Assembly (NCBI GenBank): GCA_038747915.1
Contig: JBCDJJ010000063.1
Coordinates: 1 to 21,733, forward strand
Direction of reading: 5' to 3'
Length of the DNA: 21,733 nt
Source of the DNA: JBCDAP01 sp038747915
Lineage (GTDB): Bacteria > Planctomycetota > Phycisphaerae > Phycisphaerales > UBA1924
The translations under genes were made by a program, and so were the position numbers. Position 1 is the stretch's first letter, and each line of letters begins with the position of its first letter. Shown here piece after piece: positions 1 through 7,200 of the stretch. Under the pieces are notes generated by a model, which made no database searches, was not told the DNA's origin, and saw only the letters and a program-made list of their open reading frames with translations.

Positions 1-156
1 AAGTCAATCCGTCGCGGGTGCCACTGGTGGCTTGCCCACCAGTGCGAACGCCAAATCCCTTGAAAACAGGCGGGCCAGCCCCCAGTGGCACCCAAGTCCC
101 GAAGTCGGTCGATCCACCGCTGAGACTGGCGAGACGAGTTGACTTGGTCTGCTCTA
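1..156 (+). repeat. Nested palindromic intergenic repeat, copy 1
   Basis: Copy 1 of a dispersed element. Arm A (18-44) has a perfect 9-bp stem, CACTGGTGG/CCACCAGTG, around the loop CTTGC. Arm B (about 66-91) is a decayed version of the hairpin that is perfect at 14004-14026. A conserved tail follows (CGGTCGATCCACCGCTGAGA, then CGAGTTGACTT). Positions 29-156 match the reverse complement of 21606-21733 over 128 positions with about 10 mismatches and no gaps. The first 17 bases also resemble the sequence just before arm A in the second copy. An open frame runs through the element into the downstream gene, but I read it as non-coding. Confidence 0.9.
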
Positions 157-164
157 GTTGTGTC

Positions 165-170
165 GGAGGA
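165..170 (+). promoter_or_regulatory. Shine-Dalgarno site that sets the PPIase start
   Basis: GGAGGA lies six bases before an in-frame GTG at 177. The next residues form a signal peptide, so this fixes the start there and not at the upstream ATG at 18, which lies inside the repeat. Confidence 0.75.
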
Positions 171-176
171 CGCCGA

Positions 177-1217
177 GTGCGACGGGCCGGGTCACCACTG
201 GCCATTGCTGCAAGTCTCGGTGTGATTGTCTTCACGCCCGGCCACGCCTCAAGCGCCGAGCCAGCCCCGCTTGGTGTTGACCGGCCGTACTTCGCGCTCG
301 AGCGCCCGATCGATGTCCAGGTCACCGTCCCTGGTGGCAACGCCCAGAACACCAACCTCGAACTTGCTGTGCTCGACGCGGGCACGGCGCGGACGCTCGC
401 GATCGCGCCCGTCGAGCCGGGCGTCGCGGCGATCGGGGACCTGTTCCCGGTGCTCTGGACGCTGACCCCGCCGCGCGTGCTGCACGTGCAGCTCTACGCG
501 GATGACGATGCGATCGGATCGTCACTGATCCTCCGGCCACTGGTGCAGCCGCCAGACGATGACACCGATCGGCCGACCCGCCGGCGCAGAGCGGACGACG
601 AGCCCACTCCGCCACCGCTCTCGGGGTATCACGTATCGGTCGACCGCGACCTTGTGCTGCGCACGAACATGGGCGATCTGCGGTTCCGCCTGCGAGAGGA
701 TCACGCGCCCCAGACCACGCGCGTGTTCGCCGATCTCGCTGAAGACGGGATGCTCGATCGCACACCGATCTTCCGAATCGGCCACGCGGGCGTCGACGGC
801 CCGCCGGTCTTGATCCAGGGCGGGGATCCGACGCGGACCGGGCTCGGCGGGCCGGGATTTCAGATCGACTTCGAGCCCTCGACGCTCCCCCACCGCTTCG
901 GCACGCTCTCCCTCGCGCGAGAACCCGCCCGACACGACTCGGGTGCAAGCCAATTCTTCGTGTGCGTTGCGCAGGACGGGTGCGGCGAGTTCGACGGCGA
1001 TTACACCGCGTTCGGCGAGCTGATCGACGGCGCTGCGGTGCTCGATGCGATCGCAGCGACACCCACCGTCGCGAACAACCCCGACGACCCGCGCTCGCCG
1101 CGCGAGACGCCGGTGAACGACATCGTGATCGACAGGGCGGAGCTCCGCCCCGCGGCACCGCATGGCGAAGGCCCGCCGGCGCTCACGCCGCAGGACATCC
1201 CGCCGATCAACCGGTGA
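177..1217 (+). CDS. Secreted cyclophilin-type peptidyl-prolyl cis-trans isomerase
   Basis: This 346-residue protein likely catalyses proline isomerisation outside the cytoplasm. The GTG start at 177 is preceded by GGAGGA. Residues 1 to about 27 form a signal peptide: RR near the start, a hydrophobic core, then HASSA before EPAPL. Residues about 30-145 are a beta-rich domain (YFALERPIDVQVTVPGGN) that I recall from planctomycete PPIases but cannot name. A low-complexity Asp/Arg linker follows. The cyclophilin domain fills about 155-330: LRTNMGDLRFRL, IFRIGHA with the catalytic-type Arg, LIQGGDPT, SGASQFFV and YTAFGEL. The CypA tryptophan position is not evident, which is common in bacterial cyclophilins. 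The gene is convergent with dihydroorotase. Class assignment is secure; substrate is unknown. Confidence 0.88.
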   Translation: MRRAGSPLAIAASLGVIVFTPGHASSAEPAPLGVDRPYFALERPIDVQVTVPGGNAQNTNLELAVLDAGTARTLAIAPVEPGVAAIGDLFPVLWTLTPPRVLHVQLYADDDAIGSSLILRPLVQPPDDDTDRPTRRRRADDEPTPPPLSGYHVSVDRDLVLRTNMGDLRFRLREDHAPQTTRVFADLAEDGMLDRTPIFRIGHAGVDGPPVLIQGGDPTRTGLGGPGFQIDFEPSTLPHRFGTLSLAREPARHDSGASQFFVCVAQDGCGEFDGDYTAFGELIDGAAVLDAIAATPTVANNPDDPRSPRETPVNDIVIDRAELRPAAPHGEGPPALTPQDIPPINR

Positions 1218-1219
1218 GG

Positions 1220-1236
1220 CCCGCCGTTCAGGCGGG
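1220..1236. terminator. Possible bidirectional hairpin between convergent genes
   Basis: CCCGCC and GGCGGG form a 6-bp stem with loop GTTCA, three bases after the PPIase stop. It overlaps the dihydroorotase stop codon. There is no T tract, so termination is only possible. Confidence 0.35.
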
Positions 1237-2559
1237 TGTGTGCGCGAACGCCGCTTCGCCGCCTCTGGCATCGTCAGCGACCACGCCGTCCCGCATCACC
1301 TCGCGCCCGAGCACCCAGGTCCGCACCGGCCAACCCCGGAGCGTGACCCCGTGCCACGGCGACCACCCCGACTTCGCGAGCTGGTGCTCGTCGCGGATCT
1401 CTCGCTCGAGCCCAAGGTCGACCAGCACCAGATCCGCATCGAAGCCCTCGGCGATCCGTCCCTTGCGCTCGATCGACCACACCTCCGCGGGCTTCTCGCA
1501 CATCCAGCGCACCACCTGTTCGAGCGTGCATCGACCCTGGTGGATCGAATCGAGCATCAGGGCGAGCGAGTTCTCCACCGCTGGCAGCCCGGACGGTGAA
1601 TCCGGGTACGCGAGGGCCTTCTCCTCGAGCGTGTGGGGCGCGTGATCGGTCGCGATCACCTCGATCACGCCGTCGCGGAGGGCCTGCCAGAGCGCCGCGT
1701 TGTCCTCCGGTGCTTTGATCGAGGGGTTCATCTGGATCCGAGAGCCCAGCCTCGGGTAATCCTCCACGTTGAACAGGAGGTGGTGTGGGCACGCCTCCGC
1801 GGTTACCCATGCCGGGCGATCACGCAGAAACTCGGCCTCCATCCCGGTGGACACGTGCAGCACGTGGAACCGATGCCGATACCGCGCCGCGAGGTTGACC
1901 GCGCGCCGTGTCGATTCCAGCGCGCACCGCTCATCCCGGATCCGCGAGTGGTCGGCGACGTCGAGCGGACGGCCGGCCGCCTCGGCCTCCGCTCGCACCC
2001 GCAACTCGTTCGCGCGGCGGATCGCCTCATCCTCGCAGTGCGCACAGGCTGGAAGCGTCGTCTCCGCGAAGATCGCCTCGAGGGCCTCCTGCTCGTCGAC
2101 GAGGAGGTCACCCGTCGACGAGCCGATGAAGATCTTGATCCCGGGCGTGCGGGAGGCCGCTTTCAGATCAGCGAGGTTGGTCGGCGTGGCGCCGATATAG
2201 AAGCCGTAGTTGACCGCCGAAGTCCGCGACGCGATCTCAAGCTTCTGGTCGATGCCCGCCTGGGTCGTCGCATGCGGCACCGTGTTGGGCATCTCTAGGT
2301 AGGTAGTGATCCCACCCGCCGCGCACGCACGACTCCCGTGCGCGATGTCCTCCTTGTGCGTCAGCCCCGGTTCACGGAAATGCACCTGGTCATCGATGGC
2401 GCCCGGTATGAGCACAAGCCCTGAGGCATCTACACGTTCGTCATAGCCCGAACCATCGACCCGCCCAATGTGGGCGATCGACGAGTGGTCGATCAACACG
2501 TCTGTGCGCTCAATGCCGGTCGGTAGTACGACATCGGCTCCAGTGATCAGCGTTCTCAT
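1228..2559 (-). CDS. pyrC: Dihydroorotase, class I-like
   Basis: This 443-residue amidohydrolase interconverts carbamoyl aspartate and dihydroorotate in pyrimidine synthesis. The metal-site region reads GAIDDQVHFREPG at about 53-65: Gln58 replaces the first His of the usual HxH, while His60 is kept. I recall the same DDQVHFRE form from Bacteroidota dihydroorotases, so it is probably an active subfamily. Other ligands are present: Lys142 in GIKIFIGSSTG (candidate carboxylated Lys), His173 in CAHCED, His235 in FHVLHVST and Asp305 in ATDHAPHT. NPSIKAP (about 278-284) is also typical. The ATG at 2559 has CGGAG about ten bases upstream. No carbamoyltransferase gene is adjacent. Allantoinase or hydantoinase is a less likely alternative. 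Confidence 0.9.
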   Translation of the reverse strand: MRTLITGADVVLPTGIERTDVLIDHSSIAHIGRVDGSGYDERVDASGLVLIPGAIDDQVHFREPGLTHKEDIAHGSRACAAGGITTYLEMPNTVPHATTQAGIDQKLEIASRTSAVNYGFYIGATPTNLADLKAASRTPGIKIFIGSSTGDLLVDEQEALEAIFAETTLPACAHCEDEAIRRANELRVRAEAEAAGRPLDVADHSRIRDERCALESTRRAVNLAARYRHRFHVLHVSTGMEAEFLRDRPAWVTAEACPHHLLFNVEDYPRLGSRIQMNPSIKAPEDNAALWQALRDGVIEVIATDHAPHTLEEKALAYPDSPSGLPAVENSLALMLDSIHQGRCTLEQVVRWMCEKPAEVWSIERKGRIAEGFDADLVLVDLGLEREIRDEHQLAKSGWSPWHGVTLRGWPVRTWVLGREVMRDGVVADDARGGEAAFAHTPA

Positions 2560-2605
2560 GGCTGAGTTTCTCCGAGGAATGTGAACGGCGCGTCGCCTGA
2601 TTACC

Positions 2606-2611
2606 TACAGT
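2606..2611 (+). promoter_or_regulatory. Candidate -10 box for methionine aminopeptidase
   Basis: TACAGT fits TANNNT. The 17 bases 2606-2622 match 15 of 17 with a site upstream of rfbA (15932-15948, minus strand), which suggests a shared promoter form. No convincing -35 is seen. Confidence 0.35.
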
Positions 2612-2679
2612 GCAGCTCTGGCGGGCACGACCCCGCCCCCGGCCCTTTCATGCTCCAAAGCTCCTCACACACTCCGACG

Positions 2680-3492
2680 ATGTCGCTCGACGAGCGAGAC
2701 CTCGCCCGTCTGCGCGACGCGGCCGATGCGGTCGTGGAGACACACCGTGCGCTCAGCGCGTTCCTTCGTGTGGGGATGAAACTCGACGAGATCGACAACT
2801 TCGTCCGTCTCACGCTCGGCCGCCTCAACTGCAAGAGCTGCTTCTACCGCTACAAGGTACCCGGCTCGCCGCCCTTCCCGAGCTACGCGTGTCTCTCGGT
2901 GAATGAGTGTGTCGTACACGGGACCGCCGGCTACTACCGAGAGCCGCTCCGCTCGGGCGATGTGCTCAAAGTCGACATCGGCACCAAGAAAGCGGGATGG
3001 ATCGGCGACGCCGCGTGGACCTACGTGTTCGGCAAACCGTCCGACGAGACGCACCGCCTCTGCGAGTGCGGCAAAGAGTCGCTCCGCCTCGGCGTCCAAC
3101 AACTCCGCCCCGGCAACACGCTCATGGAGTGGGCGCGCGTTGTTCAGCGGCACGCCGAGGAGGTGTGCGGGTTCAAGATGATCCGCGGCCTGGGCGGACA
3201 CGGGTACGGACGGGCCCTCCACGCCCCGCCGTTCATCTCCAACGTGATCCCGAACCATCCGAGCGAGTGGACCGACGGCACCAAACGTCTGGTGCCCGGC
3301 ATGGCCCTCGCAGTCGAACCCATGATCGCCGTCGGCTCGAGCACCACCGTCACGCACCCGAGCAAGTGGCCGCTCATGACGAGCGACGGCTCCCAATCCG
3401 TGCACTACGAGCACGATGTGGTCATCGGTACCGATGGCCCGATCGTGCTGACGGCCGGGCTGCAGGAGATCGAAGACATCATCGATCGGTGA
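2680..3492 (+). CDS. map: Methionine aminopeptidase, type I
   Basis: This enzyme removes the initiator Met from nascent proteins. All five metal ligands can be placed (numbering from the ATG at 2680): His80 in SVNECVVHG is the conserved substrate-pocket His, Asp99 in VLKVDIG, Asp110 in WIGDAAWT, His174 in GLGGHGYGRALH, Glu213 in ALAVEPMI and Glu244 in SVHYEHDVV. From 2680 it has 270 residues, normal for type I. The frame is open back to a GTG at 2581 and an ATG at 2650. I prefer 2680 because homology begins at SLDERDLARLRDA and the candidate promoter at 2606 lies downstream of the GTG. No start has a good ribosome site. The last 14 bases overlap the convergent helicase gene. Confidence 0.92.
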   Translation: MSLDERDLARLRDAADAVVETHRALSAFLRVGMKLDEIDNFVRLTLGRLNCKSCFYRYKVPGSPPFPSYACLSVNECVVHGTAGYYREPLRSGDVLKVDIGTKKAGWIGDAAWTYVFGKPSDETHRLCECGKESLRLGVQQLRPGNTLMEWARVVQRHAEEVCGFKMIRGLGGHGYGRALHAPPFISNVIPNHPSEWTDGTKRLVPGMALAVEPMIAVGSSTTVTHPSKWPLMTSDGSQSVHYEHDVVIGTDGPIVLTAGLQEIEDIIDR

Positions 3493-6073
3493 GCGCCGCG
3501 TCGCCGACCGCGTGCTCCAGATCCGCCGCCATGCGCGCGATGCGCTCGCTCCACGACTCGCTGCTCACATGCTGCGTGCGCAGACTCTCGGCCCACAGCG
3601 GGAACGCCAGCGGTGTCAACCTCGGCGGCCGCTCGATGAAGAGTTCGCGCGGCCCGAGACGTTCGAGCGTCGCGCGGAGACGCTCCACCTCGAGGTGTTG
3701 ATCCAGCACCTCTCGCCGCGCCTGATCGAGCAGCATGTTGTGGGGGTCGTACTCCAAGAACACATCGAAGAAGAGCTCGCTCGATGCCTGCAACTGACGG
3801 TTCGACTTGCCCTGCCCTGGAAATCCAACGTTGATGAGCCCGGCCACACGCGCAATGTCGCGGAAGCGCCGACGCGCCAGCTCGTTGGAATTCAAGCACA
3901 TCAGCAGATCGTCGAGCAGCCCATCGGTCGAGAGCAGCGCCGGCCAATCGAGTTCGTCCGGTTCGAGCGGCGTGGCCCCCGCGAGTTCTACGCCGTAATC
4001 GTTCGAGGTCACACTGAGCGTGATCGATCGGTGGGCCGCGATGCGGTGCGCCAGGAGTGAGCCGAGCCCTTCATGCACCTGACGACCCTCGAAGGGGAAC
4101 AGGTAGACATGGTGACCCTCGTGCGTCTCGTGCCGCTCGATGAGGAGCTCGTCGCGCGACGGCAGCCGCGACCACGCGCGCTGAACGTCCAGCAGCGGCG
4201 CCACCGCACGAAGCTCCGGGTCCGCCGAGGCCTCGGGAGCGCCACGAGAGAGCTGCCGACGGACCTCGTGCGCGAGCAGCGTGCTCAGCGGTGTCTTGCT
4301 CCCGCCCCACCGCGGCACAACCCCCTTAGACGACTTTGCACGCCGCACAAAGACATCCATCCCGCGCACGCGGACGATCTCGCAGATCCGCCCCGCGAAC
4401 ACGAACCTGTCGCCCGGTGTGAGCTTGGCGATGAAGCTCTCCTCGATTGTGCCGAGGGTCTTGCCGTTGGCGTACTTCACCGCGACCGCAGCGTCCGAGG
4501 TGATCGTCCCGATCGACATGCGGTGTGCGCGCGCAAGCTGCACCGACGCGATGCGATGCACACCCTGCTCGTCCGGCACTACCCGTTGATAGTCGGGGTA
4601 GGCCGACAGTGCGGTCCCACCCTTGGTGATGAAGTCGAGCACCCACCCCCATTCGTCATCTGACAGATCCCGATAGGCGTCGGTACACCGGACTTCGTCG
4701 AGCAGCTCATCCGGCTCGAAGCCGCCGCCGACCGCGATCGTCACCGCGTGCTGCGCGAGCACATCGAGGGGCTTGCGGCGCGGCACCCGGCTCTCGATGG
4801 CCTGCGCCTGCACCGAGGCGCGCGCCGCTGCGAATTCGACAAGCTCGAACGCGTGCGCCGGCACGCACACCACCCGCGAGGGCACGCCGGGACGATGCCC
4901 GCTCCGGCCGGCCCGTTGAATGAGCCGCGCGACACCCTTGGGCGAGCCGATCTGGATGACCTGGTCGACCGGCGAGAAATCCACACCCAGGTCAAGGCTC
5001 GATGTGCACACCACGCACTTGAGCGAGACGGTCTCGGCGTCGTTCCCATCCGACCCGCTGAGGAGATCCGGCACGCGCCCGAGCCGCAGCGCCTCCTCGA
5101 CGCGCTGCCGCAGCCCGCGATCGAGACTCCCGTGGTGCAGCGCCACCCGTCCGAGCCAGTCGGGGCGTGCGCGGTTGATCTCGCGGAACCAGATCTCGCA
5201 CTGCGAGCGGGTGTTGCAGAAGATGAGCGTGGTGCCCGCGCCCTCGATGGCCCGGACCACATCGTCGCGGAGCGCGATGCCCAGGTGCCCCGCCCACGGG
5301 AAACGCGATAGGTCGCTCGGGATCACCGTCTCGACGACGACCTCCTTCGGCACCTCGCCAGGGATCAACACCGGCCTCGACGCCGACTGCCCGACCAGCA
5401 CTTCCGCGGCTTGCTCGACGTTGCCGAGCGTCGCACTCAGCCCCCACGTGCGCACCGAGGGGGTCCATCGTCGCAGTCGCGCAAGGCAGAGCTCGGTCTG
5501 CGTCCCGCGCTTGCTCGACATCAGCTCGTGCCACTCGTCAACGATCACACACCGCAGCCCCTTGAACCGCCGATGCGCATCCGCGTGGGACAGCAGCACA
5601 CTGAGTGACTCGGGCGTCGTCACCAAACACGTCGGCAGCCGCTTCGCTTGCCGCGCACGCACGGAAGACGATGTATCACCGGTCCGCTTCTCGATGGTCC
5701 AGGGGAGACCCAGCGCGTCGATCGGCTCGAGCAGTGACTCGACCGTGTCGGTCGCCAGCGCGCGCATCGGTGTGATCCATAGCACACGGATCGGTGGCGG
5801 TTTCGGGTGCTCACCGGTGCCCGCGCTGCGGTCCGGTGGCCACACACCGTCGTTCTCGTCGAGCCACTCCGACACCGGCCCGAGCCACACCGCGAGCGTC
5901 TTGCCCTGCCCCGTCGGTGCGTGCACGAGCCCCGATCGCCCTGCGGCGTACGCTGCCCACGTCCGGTGCTGGAACGCCATCGGCGCCCACCCGCACCGAT
6001 GAAACCACGCGTCGAGTCCGGAGTGCAGCGTCACGGCACTGAAGCTTAAAGCACCGCGCAACACCACGCGCAT
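3479..6073 (-). CDS. Ligase-associated DNA damage response DEXH-box helicase (Lhr-like)
   Basis: This 864-residue superfamily 2 helicase resembles the Lhr core and likely unwinds damaged DNA with the ligase and exonuclease encoded upstream on the same strand. Visible motifs are Walker A APTGQGKT (52-59), DEWH (179-182, the box typical of this subfamily), SAT (213-215), IFCNTRSQCEIWF (about 284-296), TSSLDLGVDF (about 357-366) and QRAGRSGH (386-393). The C-terminal half matches the Lhr winged-helix/DUF extension (for example GTIEESFIAKLTPGDRF). The ATG at 6073 has no Shine-Dalgarno site; a GTG at 6034 is an alternative that would trim 13 residues. The 3' end overlaps the methionine aminopeptidase gene by 14 bases, tail to tail. 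Confidence 0.9.
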   Translation of the reverse strand: MRVVLRGALSFSAVTLHSGLDAWFHRCGWAPMAFQHRTWAAYAAGRSGLVHAPTGQGKTLAVWLGPVSEWLDENDGVWPPDRSAGTGEHPKPPPIRVLWITPMRALATDTVESLLEPIDALGLPWTIEKRTGDTSSSVRARQAKRLPTCLVTTPESLSVLLSHADAHRRFKGLRCVIVDEWHELMSSKRGTQTELCLARLRRWTPSVRTWGLSATLGNVEQAAEVLVGQSASRPVLIPGEVPKEVVVETVIPSDLSRFPWAGHLGIALRDDVVRAIEGAGTTLIFCNTRSQCEIWFREINRARPDWLGRVALHHGSLDRGLRQRVEEALRLGRVPDLLSGSDGNDAETVSLKCVVCTSSLDLGVDFSPVDQVIQIGSPKGVARLIQRAGRSGHRPGVPSRVVCVPAHAFELVEFAAARASVQAQAIESRVPRRKPLDVLAQHAVTIAVGGGFEPDELLDEVRCTDAYRDLSDDEWGWVLDFITKGGTALSAYPDYQRVVPDEQGVHRIASVQLARAHRMSIGTITSDAAVAVKYANGKTLGTIEESFIAKLTPGDRFVFAGRICEIVRVRGMDVFVRRAKSSKGVVPRWGGSKTPLSTLLAHEVRRQLSRGAPEASADPELRAVAPLLDVQRAWSRLPSRDELLIERHETHEGHHVYLFPFEGRQVHEGLGSLLAHRIAAHRSITLSVTSNDYGVELAGATPLEPDELDWPALLSTDGLLDDLLMCLNSNELARRRFRDIARVAGLINVGFPGQGKSNRQLQASSELFFDVFLEYDPHNMLLDQARREVLDQHLEVERLRATLERLGPRELFIERPPRLTPLAFPLWAESLRTQHVSSESWSERIARMAADLEHAVGDAALTDR

Positions 6074-6230
6074 ACCGAGTGCTGTGGTCTGAGCAAAGCG
6101 AAAGCCACGACATCACTCGAGTCATGAGCCGTTCTCGTGGCCTTCGGATGCCCGCGGCATCCTCCAGACCGCGGCACCGAGCCGCACGCGAGCATGCACG
6201 AAAATCATTCGATCACAGAGCGCGGGCAAA

Positions 6231-6254
6231 GCGCCCGGCGGCTACACCGGGCGC
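6231..6254 (-). terminator. Candidate terminator downstream of the spondin-domain gene
   Basis: GCGCCCGG and CCGGGCGC form a perfect 8-bp stem around an 8-base loop. An A-T pair extends it, and on the minus strand it is followed by TTT. It lies about 45 bases past the gene's stop codon and before the helicase gene. Confidence 0.55.
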
Positions 6255-6275
6255 TCACATGAGATGCTCAACCGA

Positions 6276-6294
6276 GTGGGTCGGCGCGACCCAC
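6276..6294 (-). terminator. Hairpin just after the spondin-domain gene
   Basis: GTGGGTCG and CGACCCAC form a perfect 8-bp stem with a 3-base loop, starting six bases after the stop codon on the minus strand. With the hairpin at 6231-6254 it forms a tandem pair. No T tract follows, so it may protect the 3' end or aid termination. Confidence 0.45.
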
Positions 6295-6299
6295 GCCGA

Positions 6300-7073
6300 T
6301 CACCGGCGCCGACGCACGCCGAGCAACAGGCCTGTTGCGGCCAGGGCCGCTGCCCCGGGCGACGGCACCACGCGGATCTGCGCGATGGGCGTCAGCTCGG
6401 TGAAGCTCGAGGCCACGACGAAGCCCGGAGCGGTCTGTCGACCGATCGTGCCGTCGATGAAGCTCTGGGCCGACGGATCATTGAAGAAGAGCTGGGCGGT
6501 GCCGCCCTGGTCGGTGCCGGCGGTCCCGGCGATCCCCGCGAGGAACGCGGCGCCATCGTCGAGATCGTTCACCTCGGTGCCCGCGTCCCAAACCTGCGAT
6601 CCGAAGATCGTGATGGTGAACGGCCCCACGAACTCGCCCGCATCGTCGAACACACGGATGCCGGTCTGGTTGGGGTTGCCGATGAACAGATCGTTCGTCG
6701 GAACGACCATGGTGGCGAACGTCAAGAAACCGCCGGCACCAAGGCCCCCACCATCGAGGACGACCGACCGCGACTGCCCGCCGAGCACCGGACCGCCGCC
6801 GGTGGTCGCACCGTCGATCGAGCCGGCGCTGCCGTTGAACTCAGCGGTGAGCTCATCGGTCGCGCCGAGCTCGGCGACCCGCTCGAGGCCCGAGGTCACG
6901 GCTTCACCGGGGTTGAACAGGTCGAAGGTTCCGTCATGAAGCCCGACGAACACCGGCGTGAACGCCGTGCCGTTCTCGGGAAGCAGGTTGTCGAACGTCA
7001 CCTGGATCTGCTGCGCGGACACCACGCCGGTCGCGGTGACGCACGCGAGCGCAACAACAGCACATCTACTCAT
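6300..7073 (-). CDS. Secreted spondin-domain protein with PEP-CTERM-like anchor
   Basis: This 257-residue exported protein has three parts. Residues 1-20 are a signal peptide (MSRCAVVALACV, ending VVSA before QQIQ). The body from about 21 to 225 looks like a bacterial Spondin_N domain: VTFDNLLPENGTAFTPVFVG, FDLFNPGEAVTSGLERVAE, PTNDLFIGNPN. The C-terminus has VPSPG, a hydrophobic stretch (AAALAATGLLLGV) and RRRR, a variant of the PEP-CTERM signal handled by exosortases. I chose the ATG at 7073 because AAAGGGA lies about six bases upstream; the TTG at 7079 would abut that site. Two hairpins follow the gene. Its place between ligase and helicase is odd, and no repair role is suggested by sequence. 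Confidence 0.82.
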   Translation of the reverse strand: MSRCAVVALACVTATGVVSAQQIQVTFDNLLPENGTAFTPVFVGLHDGTFDLFNPGEAVTSGLERVAELGATDELTAEFNGSAGSIDGATTGGGPVLGGQSRSVVLDGGGLGAGGFLTFATMVVPTNDLFIGNPNQTGIRVFDDAGEFVGPFTITIFGSQVWDAGTEVNDLDDGAAFLAGIAGTAGTDQGGTAQLFFNDPSAQSFIDGTIGRQTAPGFVVASSFTELTPIAQIRVVPSPGAAALAATGLLLGVRRRR

Positions 7074-7200
7074 AATCAATCCCTTTGCTCTGACTCATGC
7101 CATCTGTCTCAATCGGTGTGCGCACGCGCGCTCACCTCGCACGCACAACAATTCCTAGGCGAGAGGGCATATTTCCCGGACTTTGATGTTGCCGCGCTTT

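Noticed and set aside
18..176. N-terminal extension of the PPIase reading frame from the ATG at 18
   Set aside because: It lies in the palindromic repeat, and a GGAGGA site plus signal peptide mark the GTG at 177.
6074..6299. Small gene between the helicase and spondin-domain genes
   Set aside because: Frames here have no ribosome site and cross two hairpins. The stretch looks like 3' and 5' untranslated sequence.
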